Below are positions 18,767 through 27,854 of a stretch of DNA of 64,000 nt, one piece after another (the first letter of the stretch is position 1; each line of letters starts with the position of its first letter). The position numbers were made by a program, and so were the translations under genes. The DNA lies in NCBI GenBank assembly GCA_039029135.1, contig JBCCGT010000002.1:186001-250000 (forward strand). The letters are read 5' to 3'. The stretch comes from JALZVT01 sp039029135. Its GTDB lineage: Bacteria > Pseudomonadota > Gammaproteobacteria > Pseudomonadales > Azotimanducaceae. The notes beneath the pieces are model-generated. The model did no database searches and had not been told where the DNA came from. It was given only the letters and a program-made list of their open reading frames with translations.

Positions 18767-20214
18767 TGGGCCTGCCTGCGCAGACCGTCAAACAGGCGCT
18801 CGCCGGTCACTCCTGGCTGGGCGTCGCGTTCGGCGCGCTCATTTACATCGTCTGCCTGAGCGGCACGCTGCTCGTATTGCACGCGGAGCTGGAGCACTGG
18901 GAGCAGGCAGACGCACCGGTTCTCACACAGTTCGATCTCGCGGCGGCCGAGTCCACGTTCAACGAATTTCTTGCCCGCGGCGACGGCGTGACCCCGCACA
19001 TGTACCTCGTGCTGCCAACGGACGAAACGCCATACGCGCGCCTGGCGACAGAGAACGCGAGCTGGTTTTTCGAAGCGGACGGGACGCTTGGCATCGCCGA
19101 GCACAATCACTTCTCAGAGACGCTGCTCGATCTGCATTTGTACCTGCACCTGCCCAAGGCCTGGGGCATGCTGCTCGTGAGCGCCCTGGGCGCGGTGTTG
19201 GTGGGGTTCATCATCTCGGGCTTTCTAGCTCATCCCGGGATCCTGCGCGACGCCTTCCGGCTGCGGCAGCGCGGCTCCGAGCAGCTTGCACAAACGGACC
19301 TGCACAACCGGCTGAGCGTGTGGGCCGCACCGTTCCACCTGACGATCGCGATCACCGGCGCCTACTTCGGTCTCGCCCTGCCCGTCCTTGCCGTGGTCGC
19401 CGAGGCGGAATTCGACGGCGACCGTATGGGTGTGGTCAGCGAGGTGTTTGGCGCGGAGCCCGAACTGGCGCCGCGGAGCGGGCCCGTGGCCATCGGCGCG
19501 GCGCTGGCGCGCATCGGCGAGCTGGCGCCGGACGCAACGCCCTTCAGCGTCATCGTGCACGACGCCGATTCGCCGACCCCATTACTCGAGATCTTCGCGC
19601 GCCATCCCGGGCGCCTGACCTGGGGCGAGGCCTATCGGTTCGAAATCGACGGCACCTACATCGGTCCTGTCGGCTGGGCCGGCGGCGAGACCGGACAGCA
19701 GATCCTCTACAGCATCTATCGCCTGCATTTCGGCACCTTCGACGGTGCGCTGTCGAAGCTCGTGTATTTGCTGCTGGGTTTCGCGCTGACGGTGGTCGCC
19801 GCAAGCGGCGGCGAGATTTGGCTGGCGAAGCGGCGCCGACAAGACGGCCTGGACGATCTCTGGACCGGCATCGTCTGGGGCACGCCGATCGCGATCGTGG
19901 TTTCGGCCGGGATCGGCCTGGTTGGCGCGAACGGCGTTCTCGGCGGGTTCTGGCTGTCCTTGGCGAGCGCCTGCGCGCTCGCTCTGGCGCTGCGCGACAC
20001 CGCAAGGGCGCGGGCACTGCTGCAGCGCACGCTGGCGCTTTTCCTGTTCGCGCTGGTCGCCGCGCACGTCGCCGTCTACGGCGCCGACGCGGCGCGGGGT
20101 CATCCCCTGCTGGTCAACGCGCTCGCGTGCCTCGCCGCCGCGACGCTCGGCGCGCTGGCGCTGCGCAGCGGGCACAGGCCCGCCGCCGTTCAGGTCGGTC
20201 AGTCCGCCGGCTAG
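18766..20214 (+). CDS. PepSY-TM iron-uptake membrane protein (PiuB-like)
   Basis: This 482-residue inner-membrane protein has PepSY-associated helices: TM1 SWLGVAFGALIYIVCLSG, a periplasmic domain, LHLPKAWGMLLVSALG, a second periplasmic domain and a C-terminal bundle. Histidines in the helix starts (LHLYLHLP, DLHNRLSVWAAPFHLT) are candidate haem ligands. The family includes PiuB/FoxB-type proteins that reduce ferric siderophores in the periplasm. Translationally coupled to the fused small membrane protein and under the perfect Fur box. The reductase role is family-based inference. Confidence 0.85.
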   Translation: MGLPAQTVKQALAGHSWLGVAFGALIYIVCLSGTLLVLHAELEHWEQADAPVLTQFDLAAAESTFNEFLARGDGVTPHMYLVLPTDETPYARLATENASWFFEADGTLGIAEHNHFSETLLDLHLYLHLPKAWGMLLVSALGAVLVGFIISGFLAHPGILRDAFRLRQRGSEQLAQTDLHNRLSVWAAPFHLTIAITGAYFGLALPVLAVVAEAEFDGDRMGVVSEVFGAEPELAPRSGPVAIGAALARIGELAPDATPFSVIVHDADSPTPLLEIFARHPGRLTWGEAYRFEIDGTYIGPVGWAGGETGQQILYSIYRLHFGTFDGALSKLVYLLLGFALTVVAASGGEIWLAKRRRQDGLDDLWTGIVWGTPIAIVVSAGIGLVGANGVLGGFWLSLASACALALALRDTARARALLQRTLALFLFALVAAHVAVYGADAARGHPLLVNALACLAAATLGALALRSGHRPAAVQVGQSAG

Positions 20215-20259
20215 CGCCCGCGCGAGTGAGCGCCCGTCAGACCCGGCGTCAGGCCGACG

Positions 20260-20628
20260 CTATTTGCCGATACCCCAGATGCCGGTACCGCGGCACGCGA
20301 TGAACAGAAAGGCGAAGCAGTACAGCGCGCTGATCTCACCGCCGTTGGTGAGCGGAAACAGGCCCTGCGTTCCGTGCGCCATCCAATAGGCCACCGCCAT
20401 GGTGCCGCTGCAGATGAACGCCGCCGGGCGCGTGAACAAACCGATCATGACCAGTGCGCCGCCGACCAGCTCGATGGTGCCTGCCGCCATCATGAGCGGG
20501 CTCAGTCCGTAGGAAAATTCGACCGGGAAATTGAACAGTTTCTGCGTCCCGTGCCAGATGAACAGCAGGCCGGTTACGATGCGAAACAGCGCGTAGGTTT
20601 GATTTTCGTACTTGGCTAGGAATTCCAT
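20260..20628 (-). CDS. DoxX-family membrane protein
   Basis: This 122-residue protein has four predicted membrane helices and the DoxX signature: FRIVTGLLFIWHGTQKLF in helix 1, GTIELVGGALVMIGLFTRPAAF in helices 2-3 and YCFAFLFIACRG at the end. DoxX proteins act in thiosulfate:quinone oxidation or in redox-stress membrane complexes; this stand-alone member has no DoxD or SseA partner beside it. It is convergent with the PepSY gene. Confidence 0.85.
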   Translation of the reverse strand: MEFLAKYENQTYALFRIVTGLLFIWHGTQKLFNFPVEFSYGLSPLMMAAGTIELVGGALVMIGLFTRPAAFICSGTMAVAYWMAHGTQGLFPLTNGGEISALYCFAFLFIACRGTGIWGIGK

Positions 20629-20752
20629 AGTGTCCCCCCGTGGCGATTGCCGCCAAATATTTACTTTGTGAATTTGCGTTAAGTCTGGCCGCGCGCCGAA
20701 CCAGCCCCGTCATCGGGGTCTTGTTTTTCGAATGCGCGACCCTTGCAGCCTA

Positions 20753-20773
20753 CTCAGGACAAACGGTCCTGAG
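20753..20773. repeat. 8-bp inverted repeat upstream of DoxX
   Basis: CTCAGGAC and GTCCTGAG are separated by 5 bases, between the VOC and DoxX genes (both on the minus strand). It could be a hairpin ending VOC transcripts or an operator for doxX. A weaker CCCCG/CGGGG stem at 20705-20718 is followed by a T-rich tract on the plus strand only. Confidence 0.4.
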
Positions 20774-20839
20774 CAAGCCCCGCGCAGGCGCGGGTGCCCA
20801 GGCGAGCAAACCCCAGTCGCACCCGCGCGAGGTCGCGCG

Positions 20840-21214
20840 TCAGGCGCCCTTCATCTCATAGAAGCACAGCTTGTTGCCGTCAGGATCCCGCACGTAGGCG
20901 CCATAGAACATGCCGGGCACGCGTTCGCCGGGCTCGCCCTCATCGGACGCGCCAAGTGACATCGCCTTCGCGTACATCTTCTGCACGACTTCGGGACTAC
21001 CCGCGTTGATGGCGACCATCGTGCCGTTGCCGGGATGCTGATCGGCCTCGTCGTAGGGTATGCACAGCGCGAGCATCGCCCCTTCGCCGTTTCCGTAGAA
21101 TTTGATTCGGTCCATGCCCATGAGCTGCTTGGCGCCGATCTCGCCAAGCAGATCGTCATAGAAGGCGCACGCCTTCTCCATATCACTGGTGCCGATGGTT
21201 GCGTAGCCGAGCAT
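20840..21214 (-). CDS. VOC-family (glyoxalase/bleomycin-resistance-like) protein
   Basis: This 124-residue single-domain vicinal-oxygen-chelate protein starts MLGYATIGTSDMEKACAFYDDLLG, the usual first beta-alpha unit, and ends RDPDGNKLCFYE with the metal-side glutamate. Such small VOC proteins are lyases or dioxygenase-like enzymes of very mixed substrate. It lies upstream of DoxX on the same strand with about 210 bp between them, so co-transcription is uncertain. Confidence 0.85.
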   Translation of the reverse strand: MLGYATIGTSDMEKACAFYDDLLGEIGAKQLMGMDRIKFYGNGEGAMLALCIPYDEADQHPGNGTMVAINAGSPEVVQKMYAKAMSLGASDEGEPGERVPGMFYGAYVRDPDGNKLCFYEMKGA

Positions 21215-21413
21215 AGCGAGTCCTCTTCGTTAGGAAGTTATCCGACTAGAATTCACGTCATCGCGAGCGCATGCAAGGCTTTCGGCGTCGTCGCACAATC
21301 GTGCGCGGCCTCGTGGGTAAGGGTGCGCCTCCGTGAGCCTCAGAACGCCTCTGCTTGTCTCCGAGCGCGCAGAACGCGCGCGGGCACCCGACAACAGGCA
21401 GGAGCGAAAGCCG

Positions 21414-22025
21414 TTGAACATCATCTTCGATCTGGGGGGCGTCGTCTTCGACTGGGCGCCGGAACGCTTCGCGACGCTTGCGTTCGACAAAGCCGAACAG
21501 CGCGCGGCGCTGATCAACCATGTCGTCCACCATCCGGATTGGCTGGCGCTCGATGCGGGCAGCTTGAGCCGCGACGAAGCGATTCGACGCGGCGCGCAGC
21601 GCAGTGACCTGAGTACAGCAGAGCTGCGGCAAGCCTTCGATCGCCTGCCCGACGTCCTGCAGCCGATCGACGCCACCATCGCGCTGGTGCGAGCGCTGCA
21701 CGCGCTGGGTGCACACCGACTGTTCGTTCTATCGAACATGCATCATGCGAGCGCAGACCATCTGGAATCCGCCTTCGACATCTGGCCGCTGTTCGAGGCC
21801 TGCGTGTTTTCCTGCCGCGTTGGCCTCATCAAGCCCGATCCCGCGATCTTCAGGCATCTGCTGGACCAGCACGCGCTCGATCCGCAAGACAGCGTATTCA
21901 TCGATGACGCCGCGGAAAATGTCGCCGCGGCGCGGGCTTTGGGAATGCAGGCCATTGCGTTCACGAACGCTCGCCAATGCGGCGCGGCGCTGAGCGCGCT
22001 GGGGATCGAGCTTTCCGATCAATAA
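21414..22025 (+). CDS. HAD-superfamily hydrolase
   Basis: This protein of about 203 residues has motif I FDLGGVVFD at the very N terminus, motif II LSNM, a lysine in GLIKPDPAIF and motif IV FIDDAAEN: the full catalytic set of YihX-type sugar-phosphate/FMN phosphatases. A TTG start at 21414 is preferred: AGGAG at 21400-21404 lies 9 bases upstream and the catalytic aspartate falls at its usual position. A GTG at 21333 would add 27 residues without family character. It is convergent with the GMC gene with only 14 bp between the stops. Confidence 0.87.
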   Translation: MNIIFDLGGVVFDWAPERFATLAFDKAEQRAALINHVVHHPDWLALDAGSLSRDEAIRRGAQRSDLSTAELRQAFDRLPDVLQPIDATIALVRALHALGAHRLFVLSNMHHASADHLESAFDIWPLFEACVFSCRVGLIKPDPAIFRHLLDQHALDPQDSVFIDDAAENVAAARALGMQAIAFTNARQCGAALSALGIELSDQ

Positions 22026-22039
22026 AGCGCGCGGCAGCC

Positions 22040-23665
22040 TCAGGCGGCCGGGGAATTGACACCGCGAATCATGTCGGCCGCCTTCTCCGCGATCGCGATG
22101 GTCGGCGCGTTCGTGTTGCCGCTGACCAGGCGCGGCATCACGGAGGCGTCGACCACGCGCAGCGCGTCGACGCCCCGCACCTTGAGCCGGCTGTCGACGA
22201 CGGCAAGCGCGTCGCTGTCGACCCCCATCTTGCATGTTCCTACCGGGTGATAGATGGTGCCGCCCGTTTCACGGGCGAACGCTAATAGCTCCTCATCTGT
22301 CTGTACGTCATTACCGGGTGCCAGCTCGTGATCGATGTAGCGCGCGAGTGCCGGCTGCTCGGCAAAGCGCCGCGCCCAGCGCAGGCCGGCGATCGCTGTG
22401 CTCTGATCGAGCGCCTCCGCCAGATAGTTGGGCGCGATCGCGGGATGCGCGTCGTGCGCCGCGGAGCGGATGTGAACGCTGCCCCTGCTCTCCGGGCGCA
22501 GCTGGCACGGCGCGATTGTGATCCCGGGCTCGCGCTCGAGCTCCATCTCGCCCGTCGCCGCCATGTGGGCCTGATCCATGGTGGCGGGCAGGATGTGGAA
22601 CTGCACGTCGGGCGTGGCGAGTTCGTCCCGGGTCTTCACGAACGCGGCGATGTGCGCCGCCGACAGGGTGAGCAGGCCCTTGCGCTGGGTCAGAAACTTG
22701 AAAACCTCCTTGATCAGCGCAAAACCACGGGACTGATCGTTGACCGAGGGTGCGCCCGGTTTGAGGCGATAGCGATTTCCCAGCACGAAGTGATCCTGCA
22801 GATTCTCGCCGACGCCCGGCAGCGCCGAGACGACGTCGATGCCGTGGGTCTGCAGCCGAGCAGGATCGCCGATGCCGGACAGCTCCAGCAGCTGCGGGCT
22901 GTTGATCGCGCCGCCCGCCAGGATCACCTCTGCCTTCGCGCCGGCGTAGCGTGGCGCACCGTCCTGCGTGTAGTGCACGCCGACCGCGCGCTTGCCTTCG
23001 AATGCGACGCGCGCGGCAAGCGCGCCGGTTTCGATGCGCAGATTCGCGCGTTTTTTCGCGGGATTCAGATAGGCCACCGCGGCGCTGCAGCGCCTGCCGT
23101 TGCGAACCGTGAGCTGGTAATAGCACACGCCCTCCTGGTCCTCGCCGTTGACGTCGCGATGCGGCAGGCCGAGCGCCTTGCCCGCCTCGATCACCGCATC
23201 GGACACCGGGTGTGTCTCGGTGACGTCGGATACGTTCAGCGGACCGCCGACGCCGTGGCCCTCGAGCCCGGCGCGCTCCTGATTCTGGCTCTTCAGGAAA
23301 TAGGGGTGCAGATCGCCGTAGCCCCAACCGGTGAGGCCGAGCTGCGCCCAGCCGTCGTAGTCCTGTCTTTGACCGCGGATATAGAGCAGACCGTTGATCG
23401 ACGACGAACCACCCAGGACCTTGCCGCGCGGCCACGTGTGCACCCGATCGTTGGTGCCGGGATCGGGCTCGGTCTCGTACATCCAGTTGACCTTGGGATC
23501 CTTGAGCGTCTGTGCGTAACCCACGGGGATATGGATCATCATCGACGTATCCCTGGGCCCGGCCTCGAGCAGCAGCACGCGGCTCTGGCCGTCTTCGCTG
23601 AGCCGATTGGCCAGCACGCAGCCGGCGCTGCCGGCCCCCACGATGATGTAATCGAACTCGTTCAT
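22040..23665 (-). CDS. GMC-family FAD oxidoreductase (choline/alcohol dehydrogenase-like)
   Basis: This 541-residue flavoenzyme has the N-terminal dinucleotide motif DYIIVGAGSAGCVLANRL, the GMC signature GKVLGGSSSING, the second signature GGAINSPQLLELSGIG, and the C-terminal catalytic pair in YHPVGTCKMG (His) and SGNTNAPT (Asn). This is the choline dehydrogenase/alkane-alcohol dehydrogenase branch. A GGGAG ribosome site lies before the ATG. BetB is not adjacent and the aldehyde dehydrogenase at 16100 is about 5 kb away, so glycine-betaine synthesis is not supported. It is next to the TetR gene on the same strand. Confidence 0.9.
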   Translation of the reverse strand: MNEFDYIIVGAGSAGCVLANRLSEDGQSRVLLLEAGPRDTSMMIHIPVGYAQTLKDPKVNWMYETEPDPGTNDRVHTWPRGKVLGGSSSINGLLYIRGQRQDYDGWAQLGLTGWGYGDLHPYFLKSQNQERAGLEGHGVGGPLNVSDVTETHPVSDAVIEAGKALGLPHRDVNGEDQEGVCYYQLTVRNGRRCSAAVAYLNPAKKRANLRIETGALAARVAFEGKRAVGVHYTQDGAPRYAGAKAEVILAGGAINSPQLLELSGIGDPARLQTHGIDVVSALPGVGENLQDHFVLGNRYRLKPGAPSVNDQSRGFALIKEVFKFLTQRKGLLTLSAAHIAAFVKTRDELATPDVQFHILPATMDQAHMAATGEMELEREPGITIAPCQLRPESRGSVHIRSAAHDAHPAIAPNYLAEALDQSTAIAGLRWARRFAEQPALARYIDHELAPGNDVQTDEELLAFARETGGTIYHPVGTCKMGVDSDALAVVDSRLKVRGVDALRVVDASVMPRLVSGNTNAPTIAIAEKAADMIRGVNSPAA

Positions 23666-23768
23666 TGGTCTCCCATCGCTATCTTCTAAGCAGAGGTCAG
23701 GGTCCGTGAGTCGCGCTCCCTGCGACGAGACAGAAACACTAACGACCGCCGTCGGACTTGAACAGCGC

Positions 23769-24401
23769 TCACGCTGGGATCGATCCGATGAGCGCGACGC
23801 TCAGCCGCTCGAGGCTGGCCGCGAGGCCGCGCTCGTCCGCGTCGGCTGCAACCGACAGACCGGTGACCTCGAAGCCGCGCACAAAATGCAGCAGGACCTG
23901 TGCTGCAACTTCTGGGCGCGCAACGCCAAGCCGCGCTAGGTGTGTCGCGAGTATCGCGCTCATGGACGCATCCCACTCGGCCAGCGCGCGCGCGATTTCC
24001 GCATCGCGGGACGCGTACAGGATCATCTCGTACTCGGCCTTCAGCAGGGTCTGATCTTCGAACTCGCGCCGGACCCAGCGCAGCATCGCCGCGACCAGAT
24101 CCGCGCGCGTATCAATCGGATAGACCGCGAGGTCGCTCTCCAACTCGCGCCGCGTGCTTTCGATGTAGCGCGCGAACGCCTCGCGCAGCAGATGTTCCCG
24201 CGAGTCGAAGTAGTAGGTAGTCGAGCCCAGGGGGATTCCCGCACGTTCAGCCACGCGCCGGTGGGTGATCGAGTCGACGCCCCCTTCGGCGATCATCGCG
24301 AGCGCCGTATCCAGGATGACGGCGCGTCGCTGGGCACCGCGGGACTGGTTGGCGACGCGTTTGGCGGGTGTGGCGATAGGGCTGGCCGGACGACAGGACA
24401 A
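23769..24401 (-). CDS. TetR-family transcriptional regulator
   Basis: This repressor of about 210 residues has an N-terminal helix-turn-helix, ILDTALAMIAEGGVDSITHR followed by VAERAGIPLGSTTYYFDSRE, then an all-helical ligand domain. It resembles BetI/PsrA-like TetR proteins. No ATG is available; TTG at 24401 is the best start and lies within the perfect operator palindrome at 24400-24421. A longer frame to 24518 would begin upstream of the operator. On the minus strand TTGACG and TACGAT, 16 bases apart, form a plausible promoter whose -10 overlaps the operator, so autoregulation is expected. It is divergent from the aminotransferase operon, its likely target. Confidence 0.83.
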   Translation of the reverse strand: MSCRPASPIATPAKRVANQSRGAQRRAVILDTALAMIAEGGVDSITHRRVAERAGIPLGSTTYYFDSREHLLREAFARYIESTRRELESDLAVYPIDTRADLVAAMLRWVRREFEDQTLLKAEYEMILYASRDAEIARALAEWDASMSAILATHLARLGVARPEVAAQVLLHFVRGFEVTGLSVAADADERGLAASLERLSVALIGSIPA

Positions 24402-24421
24402 TATGTACGATCGTACATATT
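24400..24421. promoter_or_regulatory. TetR operator, perfect 22-bp palindrome
   Basis: The two 11-bp arms read AATATGTACGA and TCGTACATATT. It lies at the 5' end of the tetR gene and about 185 bp before the divergent aminotransferase. Length and symmetry fit a TetR-dimer site. Confidence 0.88.
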
Positions 24422-24604
24422 TGCAGGCGCCCGTCAACGGCCGCCAACCCCTACGCGTCCGCACGGCGCCCAGCGGGTGACGGCAGAGAGCGAGTAAGGC
24501 GACAAAACAAAGCCGCAAGAAAATCCTTGCGACGGCGCTACTGCCGCGCGAATAGAGCGCAAACGCGCACGCCGCAGTAACAATCGTCGGCAGTCGCGAG
24601 GAAG

Positions 24605-25927
24605 ATGAAAGCGAAGACAGAGGTCACCGACATGCAGGTCACGGAAAACGAAAAACTTCTACAGCGAGCCAGAGCGGTCATACCGAACGGCATGTACGGC
24701 CACCAATCGACAGGCCTGCTACCACCCGTGACCCCACAGTTTTTCGCCCGGGCACAGGGGACCTATCTCTGGGACTACGACGGCAATCGCTTTATCGATC
24801 TCATGTCGGGCTATGGGCCGAATCTGTTCGGCTACGGCCACGAGGCGATCGACGCCGCGTACCGGGCGCAGCTGCAGCAGATCGACGCCGCCACGGGTCC
24901 GTCGGCCGCGATGGTCGATCTGGCGGAGCGCTTCGTCGCGCAGATCGATCACGCCGACTGGGCGATGTTTTGCAAGAACGGCACCGACGCGACGACCATG
25001 GCGCTGATGACAGCGCGCGCGTACCGGGGCAAACGAAAGGTGCTGTTCGCGTCGGGCACCTATCACGGCGCCGCGCCCTGGTGCACGCCGCTGCCCACCG
25101 GCACGGTGCCGGAGGACCGGGCGCATTTTGTCTATCACCGCTACAACGATCTCGATAGCCTGGCCGCCGCCGCCGCGGAGTGCGGCGACGATCTGGCCGG
25201 CGTGTTCGTTACGCCGCATCGCCACGAGGTCATAGCCGATCAAGAGCTGCCGCATCCCGCCTACGCGCGGGCGCTGCGAACGCTGTGCGACGAGCGCGAC
25301 GCGCTGCTCATCATCGACGACGTGCGCGCCGGCTTTCGCATCGCGCGTGACTCGAGCTGGTCGCCGCTGGGCATCGCGCCCGATCTTTCGACCTGGGGCA
25401 AGGCCATCGCCAACGGTCACGCCCTGTCGGCGCTGGCGGGATCGGACCGGGTGCGCGAGGCCGCCGCCAGCATCTACGTCACCGGGTCCTTCTGGTTCGC
25501 CGCGGCGGCCATGGCCGCGTCGCTGGAAACCCTGGCGCTGATTCGCGGCAGCGACTATCTCGAGCGCACCGTGGCGATGGGGGATCAGCTGCGCGCGGGC
25601 CTGACCGAGATCTGCTCACGCCACGAGCTGGCCATCAGTCAAACGGGTCCGTCGCAGATGCCGCTGGTGATTTTCGACGACGCCCGAGGGCAACGCGACC
25701 CGGCGCTGACCTACGCCTTCGCCGAGCAGATGGTGCGCGGCGGCGTGCACTTTCATCCGTTCCACAACATGTTCGTCAACGCGGCGATGACCGAGGCCGA
25801 CATCGAGCATATCCTGAGCGCGGCGGAACGCGCGGCCGGCACGATTCGCCGGCACGGCGTGTCCGCTCTGGACCCGCACATCGAGGCGTTTTTCACGCTG
25901 GTCGGCGGCATGAGCGACGCGGCCTGA
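24605..25927 (+). CDS. class III aminotransferase (glutamate-1-semialdehyde aminomutase-like)
   Basis: This 440-residue PLP enzyme of fold type I has GTDATTMALMTARAYRGK (phosphate-binding), the GTYHG substrate loop, DDVRAGFR with the cofactor aspartate and the PLP-lysine in STWGKAIANG. The usual DE-V-x-TGFR of this family is here DDVRAGFR. The start ATG at 24605 has a GAGGA just upstream; an ATG at 24632 is possible. It forms an operon with the FAD oxidoreductase 49 bp downstream. It is unlikely to be the HemL of tetrapyrrole synthesis given the TetR context; transamination of an amine or amino sugar is more plausible. Confidence 0.85.
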   Translation: MKAKTEVTDMQVTENEKLLQRARAVIPNGMYGHQSTGLLPPVTPQFFARAQGTYLWDYDGNRFIDLMSGYGPNLFGYGHEAIDAAYRAQLQQIDAATGPSAAMVDLAERFVAQIDHADWAMFCKNGTDATTMALMTARAYRGKRKVLFASGTYHGAAPWCTPLPTGTVPEDRAHFVYHRYNDLDSLAAAAAECGDDLAGVFVTPHRHEVIADQELPHPAYARALRTLCDERDALLIIDDVRAGFRIARDSSWSPLGIAPDLSTWGKAIANGHALSALAGSDRVREAAASIYVTGSFWFAAAAMAASLETLALIRGSDYLERTVAMGDQLRAGLTEICSRHELAISQTGPSQMPLVIFDDARGQRDPALTYAFAEQMVRGGVHFHPFHNMFVNAAMTEADIEHILSAAERAAGTIRRHGVSALDPHIEAFFTLVGGMSDAA

Positions 25928-25976
25928 GCGATCGCGCCGACCACAGCCCAACAACACGCAAGCAGGGACATTCCAG

Positions 25977-27854
25977 ATGAGCGCAACCCAATCCACACTC
26001 GATCCGTCCGCGGGCGTGCTGATCGAAGCCGAGGCGTTCGACGACTTCGGCGGCTGGGTGATGGACTCCCAGTTCGAGACGCTGATGGGCTCGCCTTACC
26101 TGCTGGCCCACGGCCTCGGCGAGCCCGTCGCCGACGCGACGACGACCATCGAACTCGGCGCGTCGGGCACCTACGGCGTGTGGGTGCGCGCAAAGGACTG
26201 GGTGCCCGGCCATCACCCGGGTCGCTTCGAGCTGTCGATCAACGACCATCGGCTCGACGCGGTGTTCGGCGCCAACGACCAGGACTGGTCCTGGCAGTAC
26301 GCCGGCGACGTCAGTCTCGAGGCCGGGCCCATCACGCTTGCGCTGCACGACCTGACCGGATTCTGCGGTCGCTGCGACGCGATCTATCTGAGCGCCGACG
26401 GCGCCGAGCCGCCCAACGCCGTCGACGCCCAAGCGCGCGCCTGGCGCAAGGTCATGCGCGGCCTGCCGGCCGAGCCCGAGGCGGCGGGTGACTTCGACAT
26501 CGTGGTCGTCGGCGGCGGGATATCCGGCTGCGCGGCGGCGCTCGCGGCCGCCCGACTCGGTCAGACCGTCGCGCTCATCCACGACCGTCCGGTGCTCGGC
26601 GGCAACGCCAGCAAAGAGATCGGCCTGATGCCGCGCGGCGCGCAGGGGGCGCTGCTGCAGGAACTGTCCCAGCGCACGCCCGACGGCGACCTCGTCGCGT
26701 TTCAACTTCTTGCGGACGAGGCAACGGCCACCGTGCTGCTCGAACATCGCGTCATCGCTACCGAGGTCGTCGATGGTCGCATCACCTCGGTCGATGCGAT
26801 CGAGGCGCGCAGCGGCCGCGAGTATCGCCTGACGGGCAAGATGTTCATCGACACCAGCGGCGTCGCGCGCCTGGGGCTGCTCGCCGGCGCCGAGACGATG
26901 TACGGACGCGAGGCGCGCTCGGAGTACGACGAGTCCTACGCGCCGGACGAAGCCGACGACATGCATCACGGCAACACGCTGTTTTTCCGCACCGGAATGC
27001 TGGACGCGCCGAAGCCTTTCCCCGACGTGCCCTGGGCCACCGAGATCGCCAAGGACTACGCCAACCTCAGCGGTCAGCTCATCGAGCCCGGATTGGAAAA
27101 CGGGCCCGGACCGAAGGCCGGCAACAACCCGAACACGCCGGTCTTTCAGTTCAAGAACCTGCCGGACATGGAGGGCGACGACGACGTGCCGGCCACGCAT
27201 TTCTGGGAGTACGGCCAGTGGCTGGATCCCTACACGGAGTGCGAACACATACGCGACTATCTGATGTGCGCCCTGTTCGGCACCTTCTCGAACGTCAAGC
27301 GCATGGAACCGAACAAGTACGCCAACCTGTCCTTCGAGTGGATGGCCTACGTGCCCGCCCAGGGAGAGTTTCATCGCTATCGCGGCGATCACGTGCTGAC
27401 TGAGAACGACATTCGCGACCACACGGTGTTCGAGGACGCGATCATCGCCAACGACGGCTCGTTCTGTATCCACTGCGCCTGGGACAAGAACGCAGACGCG
27501 CCCTACGACTTCCGCCTCAAAGACTGGATTTGGGATTCCCGCGATCGTACGCCCTACGCCATACCGTTCCGATGCCTGTATTCGACCAACATCGAAAATC
27601 TGCTGTGCGCCGGCAAACACATCAGCGTGTCGTCTGTGGCCAGCAGTTCAACCAAGTTCATGGGCAACGGCGCGCAGCACGGCGTGGCCGTCGCCGCGGC
27701 GGCGTCGCTGTGCATTCGCCACGACCTGTCGCCGCGCGAACTGGGCGAGCGCCATCTGAACGCGCTCAAGAAGCTGATGCATGACCTGACGCATCAAGAT
27801 CACGACCTGAGCCACAACCCGCCCGAGCGCAAGTTCAAGCCGGTCTATACGTAA
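25977..27854 (+). CDS. FAD-dependent oxidoreductase with N-terminal beta-sandwich domain
   Basis: This 625-residue protein has two parts. Residues about 10-145 form a beta-rich domain (IEAEAFDDFGGWVMDSQ, TYGVWVRAKDW, LHDLTGFCGRCDAIYLS) resembling carbohydrate-binding sandwich modules. Residues from about 165 on are an FAD_oxidored-type flavoprotein with the motif DIVVVGGGISGCAAALAAA and NASKEIGLMPRGAQG. No signal peptide is seen, so it acts in the cytoplasm despite the CBM-like module. Together with the aminotransferase it suggests oxidation and transamination of a sugar- or cyclitol-like compound (inference). Confidence 0.85.
   Translation: MSATQSTLDPSAGVLIEAEAFDDFGGWVMDSQFETLMGSPYLLAHGLGEPVADATTTIELGASGTYGVWVRAKDWVPGHHPGRFELSINDHRLDAVFGANDQDWSWQYAGDVSLEAGPITLALHDLTGFCGRCDAIYLSADGAEPPNAVDAQARAWRKVMRGLPAEPEAAGDFDIVVVGGGISGCAAALAAARLGQTVALIHDRPVLGGNASKEIGLMPRGAQGALLQELSQRTPDGDLVAFQLLADEATATVLLEHRVIATEVVDGRITSVDAIEARSGREYRLTGKMFIDTSGVARLGLLAGAETMYGREARSEYDESYAPDEADDMHHGNTLFFRTGMLDAPKPFPDVPWATEIAKDYANLSGQLIEPGLENGPGPKAGNNPNTPVFQFKNLPDMEGDDDVPATHFWEYGQWLDPYTECEHIRDYLMCALFGTFSNVKRMEPNKYANLSFEWMAYVPAQGEFHRYRGDHVLTENDIRDHTVFEDAIIANDGSFCIHCAWDKNADAPYDFRLKDWIWDSRDRTPYAIPFRCLYSTNIENLLCAGKHISVSSVASSSTKFMGNGAQHGVAVAAAASLCIRHDLSPRELGERHLNALKKLMHDLTHQDHDLSHNPPERKFKPVYT

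Noticed and set aside
20705..20728. CCCCG/CGGGG stem with a T-rich tail as a terminator
   Set aside because: The T-tract suits plus-strand transcription, but both flanking genes are on the minus strand.
24605..25927. hemL of tetrapyrrole synthesis
   Set aside because: Altered DDVRAGFR motif and a TetR-controlled operon with a FAD oxidoreductase point elsewhere.
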